A DNA stretch of 64,000 bases from Oscillospiraceae bacterium (GCA_034925865.1 JAYFRN010000006.1:260236-324235); one strand, 5' to 3'. Shown: positions 46,549 through 56,429, counted from the first letter of the stretch. Made by a program: numbers and translations. The notes: generated by a model not told the origin, from the sequence alone.

Positions 46549-47171
46549 GCTTTGTATACCTCCTCGATTATTGCGACAGACGGCTTTGCAAGAATTAAGC
46601 TCGTGCAGTTCAGGATGTCGTATACATTAATGCTATTGGCCTGAACGGTCTTTACGCCCGGTATGTTCGCAAGGGATTTGATAAGCTTGTTATCAGCCTC
46701 GGGAAGCACAACGAGAGCTTTCTTTGTCGCGCCGATCGCTTTGAGTGTGTTGACCATCGTTCTTGTCTTGTATTCGTTCGCGGCGAGTCCGTCGACGACG
46801 ATTATCTCTTCCGCCTGTGCCTTGGAGGACAGGGCGCTGACAAGTGCGATTCTCTTTACTTTCTTATTAAGTGTTACGCGGTAGGATCTCGGCTTCGGAG
46901 CGAATACGATTCCGCCGTGCGTCCATTGCGGGCTTCTTGTCGAGCCCTGACGCGCTCTGCCGGTGCCCTTCTGTTTCCATGGCTTTTTACCGCCGCCGGA
47001 AACCTCGCTTCTTGTGAGGGTTGATTGCGTACCCTGTCTTTGATTCATCAGATATGCGCGTACAGCGGTGTGGAGAACCGTGCTGTTTATCTCTGCTCCG
47101 AAAAGTTCGTCGCAAAGCGTAATTTCTCCGACCTGAGCGCCTGTCATATCAAGTACTTTTATGTTTGGCAT
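46545..47171 (-). CDS. rplD: 50S ribosomal protein L4
   Basis: 208 residues; [18 protein letters not shown] and [18 protein letters not shown] are diagnostic. In Escherichia coli L4 represses the S10 operon; the leader here differs but carries a possible attenuator (48340-48397). Confidence 0.98.
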   Translation of the reverse strand: MPNIKVLDMTGAQVGEITLCDELFGAEINSTVLHTAVRAYLMNQRQGTQSTLTRSEVSGGGKKPWKQKGTGRARQGSTRSPQWTHGGIVFAPKPRSYRVTLNKKVKRIALVSALSSKAQAEEIIVVDGLAANEYKTRTMVNTLKAIGATKKALVVLPEADNKLIKSLANIPGVKTVQANSINVYDILNCTSLILAKPSVAIIEEVYKA

Positions 47172-47194
47172 TTTAATTCCTCCCTTCGCGGCGA

Positions 47195-47827
47195 TTAAGC
47201 CTTAACCGAGTTGCGAATAAACACGATTCCGCCCTTCGCGCCCGGGACAGCTCCCTTTACCGCGATGAGGTTTTTTTCGCCGTCTATCTTTGCTACTTTA
47301 AGATTCAATACGGTGACCTGTTCGTTTCCGTACTGTCCCGCCATTTTCTTGTTTTTGAACACGCGGGATGGGCTTGAGTTGGCGCCCATTGAACCGACTT
47401 CGCGATGGACAGGGCCGACGCCGTGTGTCATCTTAAGTCTGTGATGGTTCCAGCGCTTTATAACGCCTGTAAATCCGCGGCCCTTTGTAATTCCGGTGAC
47501 ATCAACCGCTTCGCCCTCCGCGAACACGTCAGCTTTTATCAGATCCCCGACGTTTATTCCGCTTATGTCGTCAAGACGGAATTCTTTAAGATGCCTTTTC
47601 ATGGTGACGTTTGCCTTTTTAAAGTGTCCCTGAAGCGGCTTTGTCACCTTTCTTTCGGCGATCTCTGAAAATCCGAGTTGAACCGAGTTGTATCCGTCGG
47701 TGTCGACGGTTTTTTTCTGCACGACCGCGCAGGGTCCGGCTTCGATTACCGTGACCGGTATCACTAAGCCTTTTTCGGTGAAGATCTGTGTCATACCGAC
47801 CTTTTTGCCGATGATTGCCTTTTTCAT
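47195..47827 (-). CDS. rplC: 50S ribosomal protein L3
   Basis: 210 residues; [19 protein letters not shown] and [18 protein letters not shown] are diagnostic. Ribosome binding site AGGAGG. Confidence 0.98.
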   Translation of the reverse strand: MKKAIIGKKVGMTQIFTEKGLVIPVTVIEAGPCAVVQKKTVDTDGYNSVQLGFSEIAERKVTKPLQGHFKKANVTMKRHLKEFRLDDISGINVGDLIKADVFAEGEAVDVTGITKGRGFTGVIKRWNHHRLKMTHGVGPVHREVGSMGANSSPSRVFKNKKMAGQYGNEQVTVLNLKVAKIDGEKNLIAVKGAVPGAKGGIVFIRNSVKA

Positions 47828-47904
47828 GTGTTTCCTCCTAAACTTGTTATTGGTTGGATAGATTCCAACGTGACCGGTTTATTCCTGACTTGTCTTCTGG
47901 CAAG

Positions 47905-48216
47905 TTATTCGAACTTGTATTCAAGCTCGACGCCGGCAGGAAGCTCGATAGACATTAATGCGTCAACCGCCTGTTTGGACGGAGAGATTATGTCGATGAG
48001 TCTTTTGTGTGTGCGAAGCTCGAACTGCTCGCGGCTGTCCTTGTATTTGAAAGTAGCGCGGATAACCGTGATAATTTCTTTTTCGGTGGGCAGCGGGATA
48101 GGACCCGACACCTTTGCGCCGAAACGCTTCGCTGTTTCCACAATCTTTTCGGCCGACTGATCAATCAGTGTATGATCATAAGCCTTCAATCTGATGCGGA
48201 TTTTTTCTTTTGCCAT
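47905..48216 (-). CDS. rpsJ: 30S ribosomal protein S10
   Basis: 103 residues; [19 protein letters not shown] and TPHKRLI-type segment ([18 protein letters not shown]) are diagnostic. First gene of the ribosomal supercluster; AAGGAGGC lies upstream. Also known as NusE, a partner of NusB in antitermination. Confidence 0.98.
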   Translation of the reverse strand: MAKEKIRIRLKAYDHTLIDQSAEKIVETAKRFGAKVSGPIPLPTEKEIITVIRATFKYKDSREQFELRTHKRLIDIISPSKQAVDALMSIELPAGVELEYKFE

Positions 48217-48551
48217 TTGAATGCCTCCTTAAAATTTCGCCTGCTCCGCGTTTTCCGGGAGCGGCATATAATGTTAGGGGGCTGAAGAAAGCCGGCTTTG
48301 TTCTCCGAATACGCCTCCGGGTGTTTCATATATACCCGTAAAAAAACGGATTTGTCTTCAGCTTTGCCACAAAAACGGTCAAAGCCTCAAAAATCCGGGA
48401 GAACATATAATTCTGCGCAGAATACCCCTTAACAGATATTGACTTGCGCGAAACTATTCAATTCAGCTTTGCTGTCGCCCGGTTGTCGGACATACTCCAC
48501 GGAAATTCCCTACCTTTCGGCAGCAACCTCCCGCTTCATCGCACATCAAGC
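48217..48551 (-). ncRNA. Long structured leader of the S10 operon
   Basis: About 330 nt between the promoter and rpsJ with no open frame of note. It contains several hairpins, including AAAGCCGGCTTT (palindrome near 48280), an ACCCG/CGGGT hairpin (48316-48338) and the attenuator-like structure at 48340-48397. A GC-rich conserved-looking block occupies 48455-48535. Confidence 0.55.
48340..48397 (-). terminator. Attenuator-like terminator inside the S10 leader
   Basis: RNA order on the minus strand: CGGATTT (48397-48391), inner stem GCTTTG/CAAAGC (48385-48361), AAATCCG (48353-48347), then seven U (48346-48340). It lies about 125 nt upstream of rpsJ, so read-through would be needed for ribosomal protein expression. 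Confidence 0.6.
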
Positions 48552-48557
48552 TTTGAC

Positions 48558-48586
48558 AGTATACAATATATAAAATGATTTTTCAA
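48558..48586 (-). promoter_or_regulatory. Promoter of the S10-spc-alpha supercluster
   Basis: Minus strand TTGAAA (48586-48581), 17-bp spacer, TATACT (48563-48558). No other strong promoter is seen upstream of rpsJ. Confidence 0.75.
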
Positions 48587-48659
48587 TACCTTGCGACAGA
48601 ATTTACAATTTGTTCATAATTATGCTGAATAGCATTCCGCTGTCATTTTAGTAGTGCCA

Positions 48660-48718
48660 AAAGGAACGGGCAAATTATAAAATGACCATTCCGCCGTTCC
48701 AATAATGCCCGTTCTTTG
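48660..48718 (-). terminator. Terminator after the frameshifted lipoprotein gene
   Basis: GAACGGGCA (48716-48708) pairs with TGCCCGTTC (48677-48669), followed by CTTTTGG on the minus strand; a smaller stem lies within. Confidence 0.65.
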
Positions 48719-48738
48719 ATTTAACTATCTCAGTGTAC

Positions 48739-49406
48739 CTATTCTTTCGCAATCTCTTCTTCTGTATGTACAGCCGAATCCTTCATATAATATAATTCAC
48801 CGCTGTTTGATTTTATGTTCTCATATTTCTCAGGCGTTATTTTCTTTTTTTGGATGTTTTCAACCGTAAGCACATTTGAAAACAGCTCTTTTACACTGTT
48901 AAGCGGTTTTATTTCTCCTTGCCAATAATAAACGTCTCCTTTACATGTCGATATTTCTTTAAATAAAAGCGATATAACTGTCTTTCCGCTTAAATCAAAA
49001 TTTGCTTGCATTAAATCATGTTCATTCGCACATGACGTCATTTTTATACAAAGACATTCGTATTTACCCGTTTCAACAGCATCACTCGTAAATACAAAAT
49101 GGTCGCTGTCAGCATTGTTTAAGTTCATAGGCGTAAAATAACCGGTCAGAGATATTTTTTGGGATCCTACAGTGAATTCAATCGTATACATCGATTCATT
49201 CTCAATGAAATACAAAGCTCTTTGATTTCCGTATCAAATTCTGATTTGTCACTGAAAAAGATGTTTTTCCCTTCCGGAAATACTTTCCCCAGTACAACTT
49301 CGGTTTTTGAAACAGCCATCCCGGAGCCTGTACACGCGGAAATGTTCATCAATGTACATAAACACAGAAACAGAATAAAGACAAATCTCAATTTGGATTT
49401 TTCCAT
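48739..49406 (-). pseudogene. Lipoprotein gene broken by a frameshift
   Basis: The first frame (49406-49167) encodes a signal peptide and lipobox, FLCLCTLMNISACTGSG, then KTEVVLGKVFPEGKNIFF and DTEIKEL. Near 49205 the second frame takes over with FIENESMYTIEFTVGSQK and continues to the stop at 48739. Both frames share AT-rich composition and fit one protein of about 220 residues. No family recognised. A sequencing error is possible but cannot be told apart here. Confidence 0.75.
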
Positions 49407-49533
49407 TCATGAAATCTCCTTTTTATTTTATCTATACTACATTTACCATTATATTTTATTAAAATATATTTGTCAATATTGTTTTAATATAAATATTTTC
49501 TATAAAGTCAGGTATGTTCTTTTATTTAAACAT

Positions 49534-49564
49534 AAAAAAGAACGGGTAAATTCAATATCCGTTC
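49534..49564 (-). terminator. Terminator after the SGNH hydrolase gene
   Basis: Minus strand GAACGG / CCGTTC stem (49564-49559 with 49545-49540) followed by TTTTTTATG. Confidence 0.65.
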
Positions 49565-49642
49565 CTTTTATTTACACTTATTCTGTTTATTTAAATTTCG
49601 CTCTTTGCGGAGCTTTCTCCCGCGAGAAAGCGACCGTATCCA

Positions 49643-50656
49643 TTACTGTGCGATCGTGCTGTGTTCGCGGAAATACTTCAGCCACGCGTCACAACCCGAT
49701 TGATTGACATGGCAGGTGTCGTCGCTTGAATACGCTTTTTTAAGCTGACCGGCTTCGTCCTTGAATTCCTCTGCGAGATTCATGAACGGCACGTCCTTAT
49801 ACGCGGCGAGCCCGACAAGAAGAAGGTTCATACGGTTAATCCGAAAATTCTTGAACACCTTATAATTCGGGTTTTCATCGCAATAGGCGGTGAGCGGCGG
49901 AATAGAGTTGATTATCAGCTCGGTATCCGGACATGCTTCGCGCAAAGCGTCGATCAGATCGCCATAATATTTAATGAAGGTTTTATCTGAAATGCTTGTC
50001 GCGTTTGTGCCGATGGTAATAACAATACGGCGCGGAGCGACGTTTTTCATCTCTTCTGTAAAGGTTATCAGGGTGCCGTCGTCTTTTTTAACAAGCTTGT
50101 TGTTTAGCACTGTGTACGGAGTCGCGGTCTCGAAATAATAAACCTTTTCCTTCGGATGGTATTTCCAGTAGCTGAGGGCAAGCGTCACGGAATCGCCGAC
50201 AAATATAGTTTCGCTTTGATATAGCTCACCGGCATCCTCTGTCTTTTTCAAAATGGTTCCGGGATAAAGCCCGTCAAGCGAAAAGCCGCTCAGATCATTC
50301 ACGTCAATATTAAGTGAATCGGCTATTGCTATTATATCGTCTATATCCGCCGGCTTATGCGTGGCGGTCTGTTGGGCAGTGGTGTTTTGTTCTGTTGTGG
50401 GAACAACCGGATCGGCTGTCACCGGAGGAATGTACTCAGTGGTTGGCTGTTGTTTTCCTGTTTCAGGCGTTGTGTCGGCTGTTTTTTGTTGATTGGTTCC
50501 TGTGCCTGTTCCGGTGGATCCGGTTTCAGAAGGTTTCCGATTCATTGAAATATATACGAATGTAAGTGCTATAAGCGTCACACAGAGTATTGCCACCGCG
50601 GCAATCAAAGGAGCATTCGCGGAAGAACGGCGCTTATATTTACGTTTTTTCTGCAT
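49643..50656 (-). CDS. Membrane-anchored SGNH/GDSL hydrolase
   Basis: 337 residues. A basic N-terminus (KKRKYKRRSS) and one membrane segment at 17-38 put the enzyme outside the cell. Residues 42-100 are a low-complexity T/P/Q linker. The SGNH domain follows: FVGDSVTLAL (nucleophile Ser), TIGTNATSIS (Asn block) and DDTCHVNQSG (Asp-His). Such enzymes deacylate cell-surface glycans. It follows the LD-carboxypeptidase gene by 35 nt, so both may act on the cell envelope. Confidence 0.88.
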   Translation of the reverse strand: MQKKRKYKRRSSANAPLIAAVAILCVTLIALTFVYISMNRKPSETGSTGTGTGTNQQKTADTTPETGKQQPTTEYIPPVTADPVVPTTEQNTTAQQTATHKPADIDDIIAIADSLNIDVNDLSGFSLDGLYPGTILKKTEDAGELYQSETIFVGDSVTLALSYWKYHPKEKVYYFETATPYTVLNNKLVKKDDGTLITFTEEMKNVAPRRIVITIGTNATSISDKTFIKYYGDLIDALREACPDTELIINSIPPLTAYCDENPNYKVFKNFRINRMNLLLVGLAAYKDVPFMNLAEEFKDEAGQLKKAYSSDDTCHVNQSGCDAWLKYFREHSTIAQ

Positions 50657-50691
50657 TTTCAGCTCTGCCTTTCTTTTTGTATGTAAGGATT

Positions 50692-51627
50692 TCAGATCGG
50701 AAGAATCTCAAGAGTGCCGCGTGCGCTGTCCAGCGCAGCTCTCGCTCCGAGAGGAAGCGACATGTTTTTTGTTATATGCCCGGCCGACAGACCAAACATT
50801 ACCGGCTTTCCGCATGGCAGCACGACATCTTTTATGACGTCCAGTACAGACATGGGGTGATCCTTGTCCTCTTCGCAGTCAGTAAATGCCCCGAATACAA
50901 CACCCGCGCACTTGTCAAACACCCCGCAAAGACGCAGATTCGTGAGCATACGGTCAATCCGGTAAACACCCTCGTCGATATCTTCAATGAATATTATTTT
51001 CCCCTCCGGTTCAAGAGCATACCGGCTGCCGGAAAGCGCGGTGATCAGCGACAGATTTCCGCCGATGAGCATCCCTTCGGCTTTTCCTTCGGAAAGAAAA
51101 GTCGTGTCTGCTCCGACGGGATTTATAAGAGCGCCTGTGTGACAGGGATCGCGCAGAATCCTGTTGAAGTTTTCCTCCGCGTATGTGTCAAAACCGTTGA
51201 TGATACAGGTTGAAAGCATGGGGGCATGAAAAGTGACAAGTCCTGATTTCTGATTTATCGGTATATGCAGTCCGGTTATATCCGAATAGCCGCAGAATAT
51301 CTTCGGATTGGCGGCGATAAGGTCATAATCTATCATATCGACAATTCGCGGCGTGCCGTATCCTCCGCGAATGCAGAAGACTGCGTCTACATTTTTATCG
51401 GCAAAGGCAGAATTGATTCCTTGCGCCCGTATTTCGTCATTTCCGGAAAGATAGCCGTATTGAGCGTAGCAGCTTTCGTGAACCTTTACGCGGTATCCGT
51501 GTTCAATAAGAAAATCAGCGCATTTATCGACAACCGCGGCTTCCCGGCATGGACTTGACGGCGAGACAAGCGCGATCAGATCGCCTTTTTCGAGTGCCTT
51601 CGGGTATTTAATAGTATTCATATACAT
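50692..51627 (-). CDS. LD-carboxypeptidase, peptidase family S66
   Basis: Cuts the L,D bond in muropeptides (LdcA) or detoxifies peptide-nucleotides (MccF); cytoplasmic, no signal peptide. 311 residues. Triad: Ser in IFCGYSDITGL, Glu in IIFIEDIDEG, His in GLSAGHITKNMSLPLG. The N-terminal IALVSPSSP is typical. The start may be the ATG at 51627 or the one at 51621, as GGA lies close upstream. Fits cell-wall recycling with MurQ. Confidence 0.9.
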   Translation of the reverse strand: MYMNTIKYPKALEKGDLIALVSPSSPCREAAVVDKCADFLIEHGYRVKVHESCYAQYGYLSGNDEIRAQGINSAFADKNVDAVFCIRGGYGTPRIVDMIDYDLIAANPKIFCGYSDITGLHIPINQKSGLVTFHAPMLSTCIINGFDTYAEENFNRILRDPCHTGALINPVGADTTFLSEGKAEGMLIGGNLSLITALSGSRYALEPEGKIIFIEDIDEGVYRIDRMLTNLRLCGVFDKCAGVVFGAFTDCEEDKDHPMSVLDVIKDVVLPCGKPVMFGLSAGHITKNMSLPLGARAALDSARGTLEILPI

Positions 51628-51755
51628 TCCGTTTCAATAATATTGTTATTATATTTTCCGGAACAGTATACTACACCTTTATGAATAAATCAATATGGCC
51701 TTTTATACGCGTTAAATACCTAAAAATTGCAAGTTTAATTGTCGCAGTTTTTATC

Positions 51756-51863
51756 AGTTATTAAAACGGCATTTAAATAAGCCTTGTTTTATAAGAGATA
51801 AAAGCCCATATACCAGAGACTTTTCTCTCTTTGAGCGGTAATTATTTAAATGCCGAGTTAATA
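51756..51863 (-). repeat. Palindromic intergenic element, copy B (full length)
   Basis: Inverted relative to copy A with the same arms and hairpin. The shared flank (AAATTGCAAGTTTAATTG, 51724-51741) on one side and the IS30 tail on the other match copy A's surroundings. Confidence 0.85.
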
Positions 51864-51936
51864 CGATTAAGTGAGAAATATTCTTTTGATTTCTAATCAA
51901 CCGCGGGGGAATCGGAAATATTTCGAGCCACCTGAT

Positions 51937-52040
51937 CTATGTCACCGTCATTTCATTAGCGGATTTGTAGCCGAAATTTTTCGCGGATAATTATTGACCC
52001 AGTCCTCTATTCGTTGCAGTTCTTTTACTGTTCCGTTTTA
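51937..52040 (-). pseudogene. IS30-family transposase tail, second remnant
   Basis: Minus strand reads [16 protein letters not shown], then after a frameshift FGYKSANEMTVT and the stop at 51937. Almost the same as the end of the 4738-4986 remnant, in inverted orientation; nothing further upstream of the gene survives. Confidence 0.8.
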
Positions 52041-52376
52041 CTTCACTCCGGCCATTTTTGCTTCATTCTTCAAGTATAACCGGTTTCGATATTAAATGGT
52101 ATATTTTACATGTGCCGATTTATTATTCATTTGACAGTGACCCTAGATGTACCTTGGAGACAAATACGAAATATATATGCATGAATTTATGTATTATAAT
52201 GTATATTTTAATATAATTACGCATAACTGTTAAATATTGCATCATAAAATAATATTTATTCTTATTAAATTCGGGATTTGGAAATAATCTACATATTTTT
52301 TCATTTACCGCGAATAAAACACCGAAATAATAATAGGTTTATGCAATTTGAACAAAAGGTTCAAAAGCATGGGGGG
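52041..52376. other. AT-rich intergenic stretch without recognisable genes
   Basis: Between the IS30 remnant and the promoter at 52377. No open frame with a ribosome binding site and no strong hairpin seen. Confidence 0.5.
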
Positions 52377-52405
52377 TTTACAATTTTTGAAAAATGTTGT
52401 ATAAT
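52377..52405 (+). promoter_or_regulatory. Promoter of the DUF6514-like gene
   Basis: TTTACA (52377-52382), 17-bp spacer, TATAAT (52400-52405). Confidence 0.78.
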
Positions 52406-52492
52406 AATCTCATTACTATATATAGTTATATCGCTCCAATATTCACATCCTTTTATACAATATATTGTCAACGGAGAGGGAGGATATCAGAA

Positions 52493-52798
52493 ATGCAGAA
52501 TTGTTTTATCAGCGGTTCCGTTATATCAAAAGAATGCGTCAAGACTTCGGACGGCGGGCTTGTCTTGTATTTCTTGATTGAGCTCAGGCTTTTGGGCTCA
52601 CGCGCTAGACGCATTTACTCTATGATGACTGTGAGGATTGGCAGTCACGGACGGTTGAATCTCGATTTTAAAGCGGACGTCGCCCGTGATGAAGAAGCAG
52701 CGAGAAAATTGTTTTTCCTGATCACGGACGGTATGGTATTTCCCGAACAATTCAGCGAGATAATGGAGGAGCTCGCAGGAGTATGCACGGTAAAATAA
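52493..52798 (+). CDS. Small conserved protein, DUF6514-like
   Basis: 101 residues from the ATG at 52493, behind GGAGAGGGAGGATAT. A longer frame opens at 52394 but overlaps the promoter. LYFLIELRLLGSRARRIYSM, followed by ARKLFFLITDGMVFPEQF and EIMEELAG, resembles DUF6514 proteins of clostridia, which have no known function. It lies about 100 nt upstream of the response regulator gene and may be cotranscribed with it. Confidence 0.6.
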   Translation: MQNCFISGSVISKECVKTSDGGLVLYFLIELRLLGSRARRIYSMMTVRIGSHGRLNLDFKADVARDEEAARKLFFLITDGMVFPEQFSEIMEELAGVCTVK

Positions 52799-52894
52799 TT
52801 TGACAATACGGCATCGTCATGTTATAATATCATATGAATATGGATTGATGCGGATGATGCTTTTTGGTGCGCCGCAAATAAAGATCCGGCAGAT

Positions 52895-53626
52895 ATGCAG
52901 ATGATATATTTGGTCGAAGACGATTCCGCTGTCAGAGAGATGGAGGAATATGCATTAAAAACAGCTGGATTTGAGGTGCGCGGATTTGAAGAAGGCGCAT
53001 CCTTTTTCCATGTATGCGAATCTATTTCCCCGGAGCTTATCGTGCTTGACATAATGCTTCCAGGCGAAGACGGACTGACCATATTGAAAAAGCTTCGGGG
53101 CGATGTACGCATGTGTGCGGTTCCGGTAATTCTTGTGACGGCGCGCTCGTCCGAGCTTGATCTGGTAAAAGGGTTCGACAGCGGCGCGGACGATTATATA
53201 TCAAAGCCGTTCGGAGTGCTTGAATTTATCTCGCGGGTGAAAGCGCTGGTCAGGCGCTCGTCGGCGGACGCCATCGGAGTTCCATTACAGGATACCGAGG
53301 CGATAAATGAGACTTTACATAATGTTCTTCGCTTTTACGGAATCGAAATGGACACGGAAGCTCGCGCGGTAAGCTATGAAGGCGATGAAATACGTCTTAC
53401 GCTGAAAGAATACGAGCTTTTAAAATATTTTCTGCTCAATCCGACACGGGTATTTACAAGGGAGCACCTGATTTCAATTATATGGGGATATGATTTTGAG
53501 GGAGAAAGCCGGACGGTGGACATGCATATAAAGACTCTCAGGCAAAAGCTTGGTGACGCCGGACGGTTTATTCAAACGGTACGCGGCGTGGGATACAAGC
53601 TCAAATCCCCGGATGACAAGCATTAA
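52895..53626 (+). CDS. OmpR/PhoB-family response regulator
   Basis: 243 residues. Receiver domain (1-120): acidic pocket LVEDD, phospho-Asp in LIVLDIMLPGEDG, Thr in ILVTARSS, Lys in YISKPFGVLEF. C-terminal winged helix: LTLKEYELLKYFLLNP and SRTVDMHIKTLRQKLGD. Partner is the histidine kinase 132 nt downstream. PhoP/PhoR-like by architecture, but no pst or alkaline phosphatase gene is nearby, so the signal is not fixed. The start could be six bases later (MIYLVEDD). Confidence 0.93.
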   Translation: MQMIYLVEDDSAVREMEEYALKTAGFEVRGFEEGASFFHVCESISPELIVLDIMLPGEDGLTILKKLRGDVRMCAVPVILVTARSSELDLVKGFDSGADDYISKPFGVLEFISRVKALVRRSSADAIGVPLQDTEAINETLHNVLRFYGIEMDTEARAVSYEGDEIRLTLKEYELLKYFLLNPTRVFTREHLISIIWGYDFEGESRTVDMHIKTLRQKLGDAGRFIQTVRGVGYKLKSPDDKH

Positions 53627-53639
53627 TCCGGTATCCTAT

Positions 53640-53732
53640 ATATGAGCTTTTCTCTCACAATCTTAAGTCACATTGCGAGCAATATAAAACAACCATCATT
53701 TGATTGCCGTTTAAATAATATACATCCGCATG
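53640..53732 (+). repeat. Palindromic intergenic element, copy I (decayed)
   Basis: Contains TATATGAGCTTTTCTCTCAC and then ATTTGATTGCCGTTTAAATAA, matching the right half of copy A. It separates the response regulator and kinase genes. Confidence 0.55.
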
Positions 53733-53758
53733 ACCGCATAACGCATGAAAGATAATTA

Positions 53759-55099
53759 ATGAACATCAGGCAGAGAATAACCGCCGCGATAATATTTGTT
53801 TCAATATCAGCGGCGGCCGGAGTGTTCACCATATGCGCAAACCGGTTCGCTGCTGACAGCGAATCGATAATTGCCGCGCTCGGCTTGAGCGCGGTCGTTT
53901 GTGTTGCCGCCGCTGTTTTTGCGATGCTTCTCAGCAGCATGGCAATAAAGCCGCTTACCAACGCGTCAAACACCGTTGCAAACAAGCAGCTTGATAAATA
54001 CAGCCGCGGTATATACAAAGAGGCGGCACCTTTGATGGAAGCGCTGCGAGAAAACGGCCTTGTGATTGACAGGCTGAAACGCGAGCTCTCCGACGGAGTT
54101 GAGAATCTTTATTCTATAATCGGAGCAATGAGCGAAGGCATAATCATAACAGATATCAACAGCCTTATTTTAATGTCAAACACCTGCGCCGATTCGTTAT
54201 TCGGAAGCGAAGCGCTGCGCGGGAAGAGCGCTCTTGCCGCGTTCCGTGGCAGCGAGCTTTACGGGTGTATATCGTCCGCGCTCAACGGCGTGTCAAGAAC
54301 AGGTAAATTATTAAGAAACGGCAAGACATATCAGGTCATGGCCAACCCGGTGTTTTCCTCTCTCGGAGACAGCGGAGAAAGAAAACAGCTGGGCGCGGCA
54401 TGTCTTATGCTTGATATAACCGAGCACGAAAGCATAGATTCAATCAAAAGAGAGTTTACCGCAAATGTTTCTCACGAGCTCAAAACGCCTCTGACCGTCA
54501 TTTCCGGATATGCCGAAATGATAGCGGCGGGGCTGGCGGCAGATGAGGACTGCGCGGTTATGGGCGCAAAGATCGTTGCGGAATCAAAAAGAATGCTGGC
54601 TTTGATAGCCGATATAATAAAGCTTTCATCGCTCGAAGACGGCAATATGCTGATGGAAATGGAAATAACGGATACCGATCTCTCCGAACCTGCCGCCGAA
54701 TGCGTCCGTGCGCTGAAACCGTTTGCCGAAAAATGCTCTGTCGCGATTTCCACAGAAGGATGCGGACACGCCGTCTGCGATAAAAAAATGATCTTCGAGC
54801 TTATTTATAACCTTTTGGACAACGCGATAAGATACAATGTAACGGGCGGCAGCGCAACAGTAAAAGTCGCGGATAAACTGATTTCTGTAAAGGATACAGG
54901 AATCGGCATATCGGACGAGCATAAATCGAGAATTTTCGAGCGGTTTTACCGTATCGATAAATCGCGTTCACGTATGACCGGCGGCACCGGTCTCGGGCTG
55001 GCCATCGTGAAACATATCGCCGAAAGCCACGGAGCCAAAATATCGGTCATATCTTCTCCCGGCAAAGGCACGGAATTCAATGTGACCTTTAAAGAATAA
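53759..55099 (+). CDS. Sensor histidine kinase, PhoR-like
   Basis: 446 residues. Two membrane segments (about 8-27 and 38-60) with only a very short outside loop, so it probably senses within or inside the membrane. A PAS-like domain (about 115-210, LYSIIGAMSEGIIITDIN) follows. HisKA: FTANVSHELKTPLTVISGY with the phospho-His. ATPase domain: N box LIYNLLDNAIRYN, G1 VKDTGIGI, G2 GGTGLGLAIVK. Pairs with the upstream regulator. No ribosome binding site of note precedes the ATG. Confidence 0.93.
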   Translation: MNIRQRITAAIIFVSISAAAGVFTICANRFAADSESIIAALGLSAVVCVAAAVFAMLLSSMAIKPLTNASNTVANKQLDKYSRGIYKEAAPLMEALRENGLVIDRLKRELSDGVENLYSIIGAMSEGIIITDINSLILMSNTCADSLFGSEALRGKSALAAFRGSELYGCISSALNGVSRTGKLLRNGKTYQVMANPVFSSLGDSGERKQLGAACLMLDITEHESIDSIKREFTANVSHELKTPLTVISGYAEMIAAGLAADEDCAVMGAKIVAESKRMLALIADIIKLSSLEDGNMLMEMEITDTDLSEPAAECVRALKPFAEKCSVAISTEGCGHAVCDKKMIFELIYNLLDNAIRYNVTGGSATVKVADKLISVKDTGIGISDEHKSRIFERFYRIDKSRSRMTGGTGLGLAIVKHIAESHGAKISVISSPGKGTEFNVTFKE

Positions 55100-55222
55100 T
55101 TATTGTCAGCGCAGCCATATTAGAAATAGAAATGAATAAACGATTCAAAGCATCCATTAAACAAATCGGAATTTTGATCTGAAAAATAGCAGAAGAAATA
55201 TTGGAAAATGAGTTTTAGGGGA

Positions 55223-55251
55223 TTCTTAAGACTCCTTTTCCAAAATGGGTC
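55223..55251. other. Hairpin between the kinase and reductase genes
   Basis: CTTAAGAC and GTCTTAAG form an 8-bp stem. There is no T run, so it may be a weak terminator or processing site. Confidence 0.4.
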
Positions 55252-55301
55252 TTAAGCGTCCGAATAAAAAATTAAAACTATAAATCGGAGGTATTCTATA
55301 A

Positions 55302-56429
55302 ATGATTACAAGGACATTTAAAAAAACCGGAGAGCAGCTTTCACATCTCGGCTTTGGCGGAATGAGATTCCCTGTAAGGGAAGACAATACGATCGACCGC
55401 GAAAAGGCCGGTGAAATGCTCGATTACGCTTATGCCCGCGGAGTTAATTATTACGACACGGCATACGGATACCACAACGGCGAAAGCGCAAAATTTTTCG
55501 GGGATTTTCTGTGCGAGACGCGAAAAAATGAAATTCCGCGAAAATCGATAAAAATAGCCAATAAATTCCCGCTCTGGGGCGTCAATGAAAAAGATGATAT
55601 TCAGAAAATATTCGATTATCAGCTTGCTTCACTTAAAACCGATTATATCGATTTTTATCTAATGCACGCAATGAACGGCGAGCTGTGGGAAAAATCCGAG
55701 AAATTCGGAATATACGATTTTTGCCGCAGAAAAAAAGAAGAGGGCGTCGTCAGAAATTTCGGCTTTTCTTTTCACGGCTCAAACGAAACCCTTATAAAAA
55801 TGCTCGACGAAGGCGTATGGGATTTTGTACAGATACAGTTCAATTATCTCGACTATTTCACTGGTTCGGCAAAATTCGAGTATGATGAAATCACAAAGAG
55901 AGGCATTCCTGTAATGGTTATGGAACCTATCCGAGGAGGAAGCCTTGCCGCCCTTCCGGAAGAAGCGATGAAGATACTGCGTTCGGCGACGGATTCCACA
56001 CCGGCGGAATTCGCGTTGAGGTTCTGCTCTTCGTTTAAAAATGTGCTCGTCATCCTGAGCGGTATGAGCACGCTGGAGCAGACAAAGCAAAACATAGAGA
56101 CATTCGAAAACATAAAGCCTCTTTCAGCCGAAGAAATGAATGCCGCGATGAGAATTGTCGCGGCTCTGGAGAAAGGAAAATTCGTGCCCTGTACGGGATG
56201 CCGTTATTGCGTCGAGGAATGCCCGATGGATATAAAAATACCGGAAGTATTTGCGGAATACAACGCATATCTTGCCGGTATACCATCCGAAGGGGAAAAG
56301 GCTCCGGCTGTCCCCGATGATCTTAAAGAGAGCGCGGCAAACTGCATCGGCTGCGGGTCATGCGCGGCCAGATGCCCACAGGGCATAGCAATCCCGGAAA
56401 TTATGGACATTATCAGAAATAAAGCATGA
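55302..56429 (+). CDS. Aldo/keto reductase fused to a C-terminal 2[4Fe-4S] ferredoxin domain
   Basis: 375 residues. AKR barrel (1-280): LGFGGMRFP, YYDTAYGYHNGES (Asp, Tyr), KTDYIDFYLMHAMNG. After residue ~285 come two Fe-S clusters, CTGCRYCVEECP and CIGCGSCAARCP. Typical of anaerobes, where electrons may flow between NAD(P)H and ferredoxin. GGAGG precedes the ATG. The stop overlaps the mfd start as ATGA. Confidence 0.93.
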   Translation: MITRTFKKTGEQLSHLGFGGMRFPVREDNTIDREKAGEMLDYAYARGVNYYDTAYGYHNGESAKFFGDFLCETRKNEIPRKSIKIANKFPLWGVNEKDDIQKIFDYQLASLKTDYIDFYLMHAMNGELWEKSEKFGIYDFCRRKKEEGVVRNFGFSFHGSNETLIKMLDEGVWDFVQIQFNYLDYFTGSAKFEYDEITKRGIPVMVMEPIRGGSLAALPEEAMKILRSATDSTPAEFALRFCSSFKNVLVILSGMSTLEQTKQNIETFENIKPLSAEEMNAAMRIVAALEKGKFVPCTGCRYCVEECPMDIKIPEVFAEYNAYLAGIPSEGEKAPAVPDDLKESAANCIGCGSCAARCPQGIAIPEIMDIIRNKA

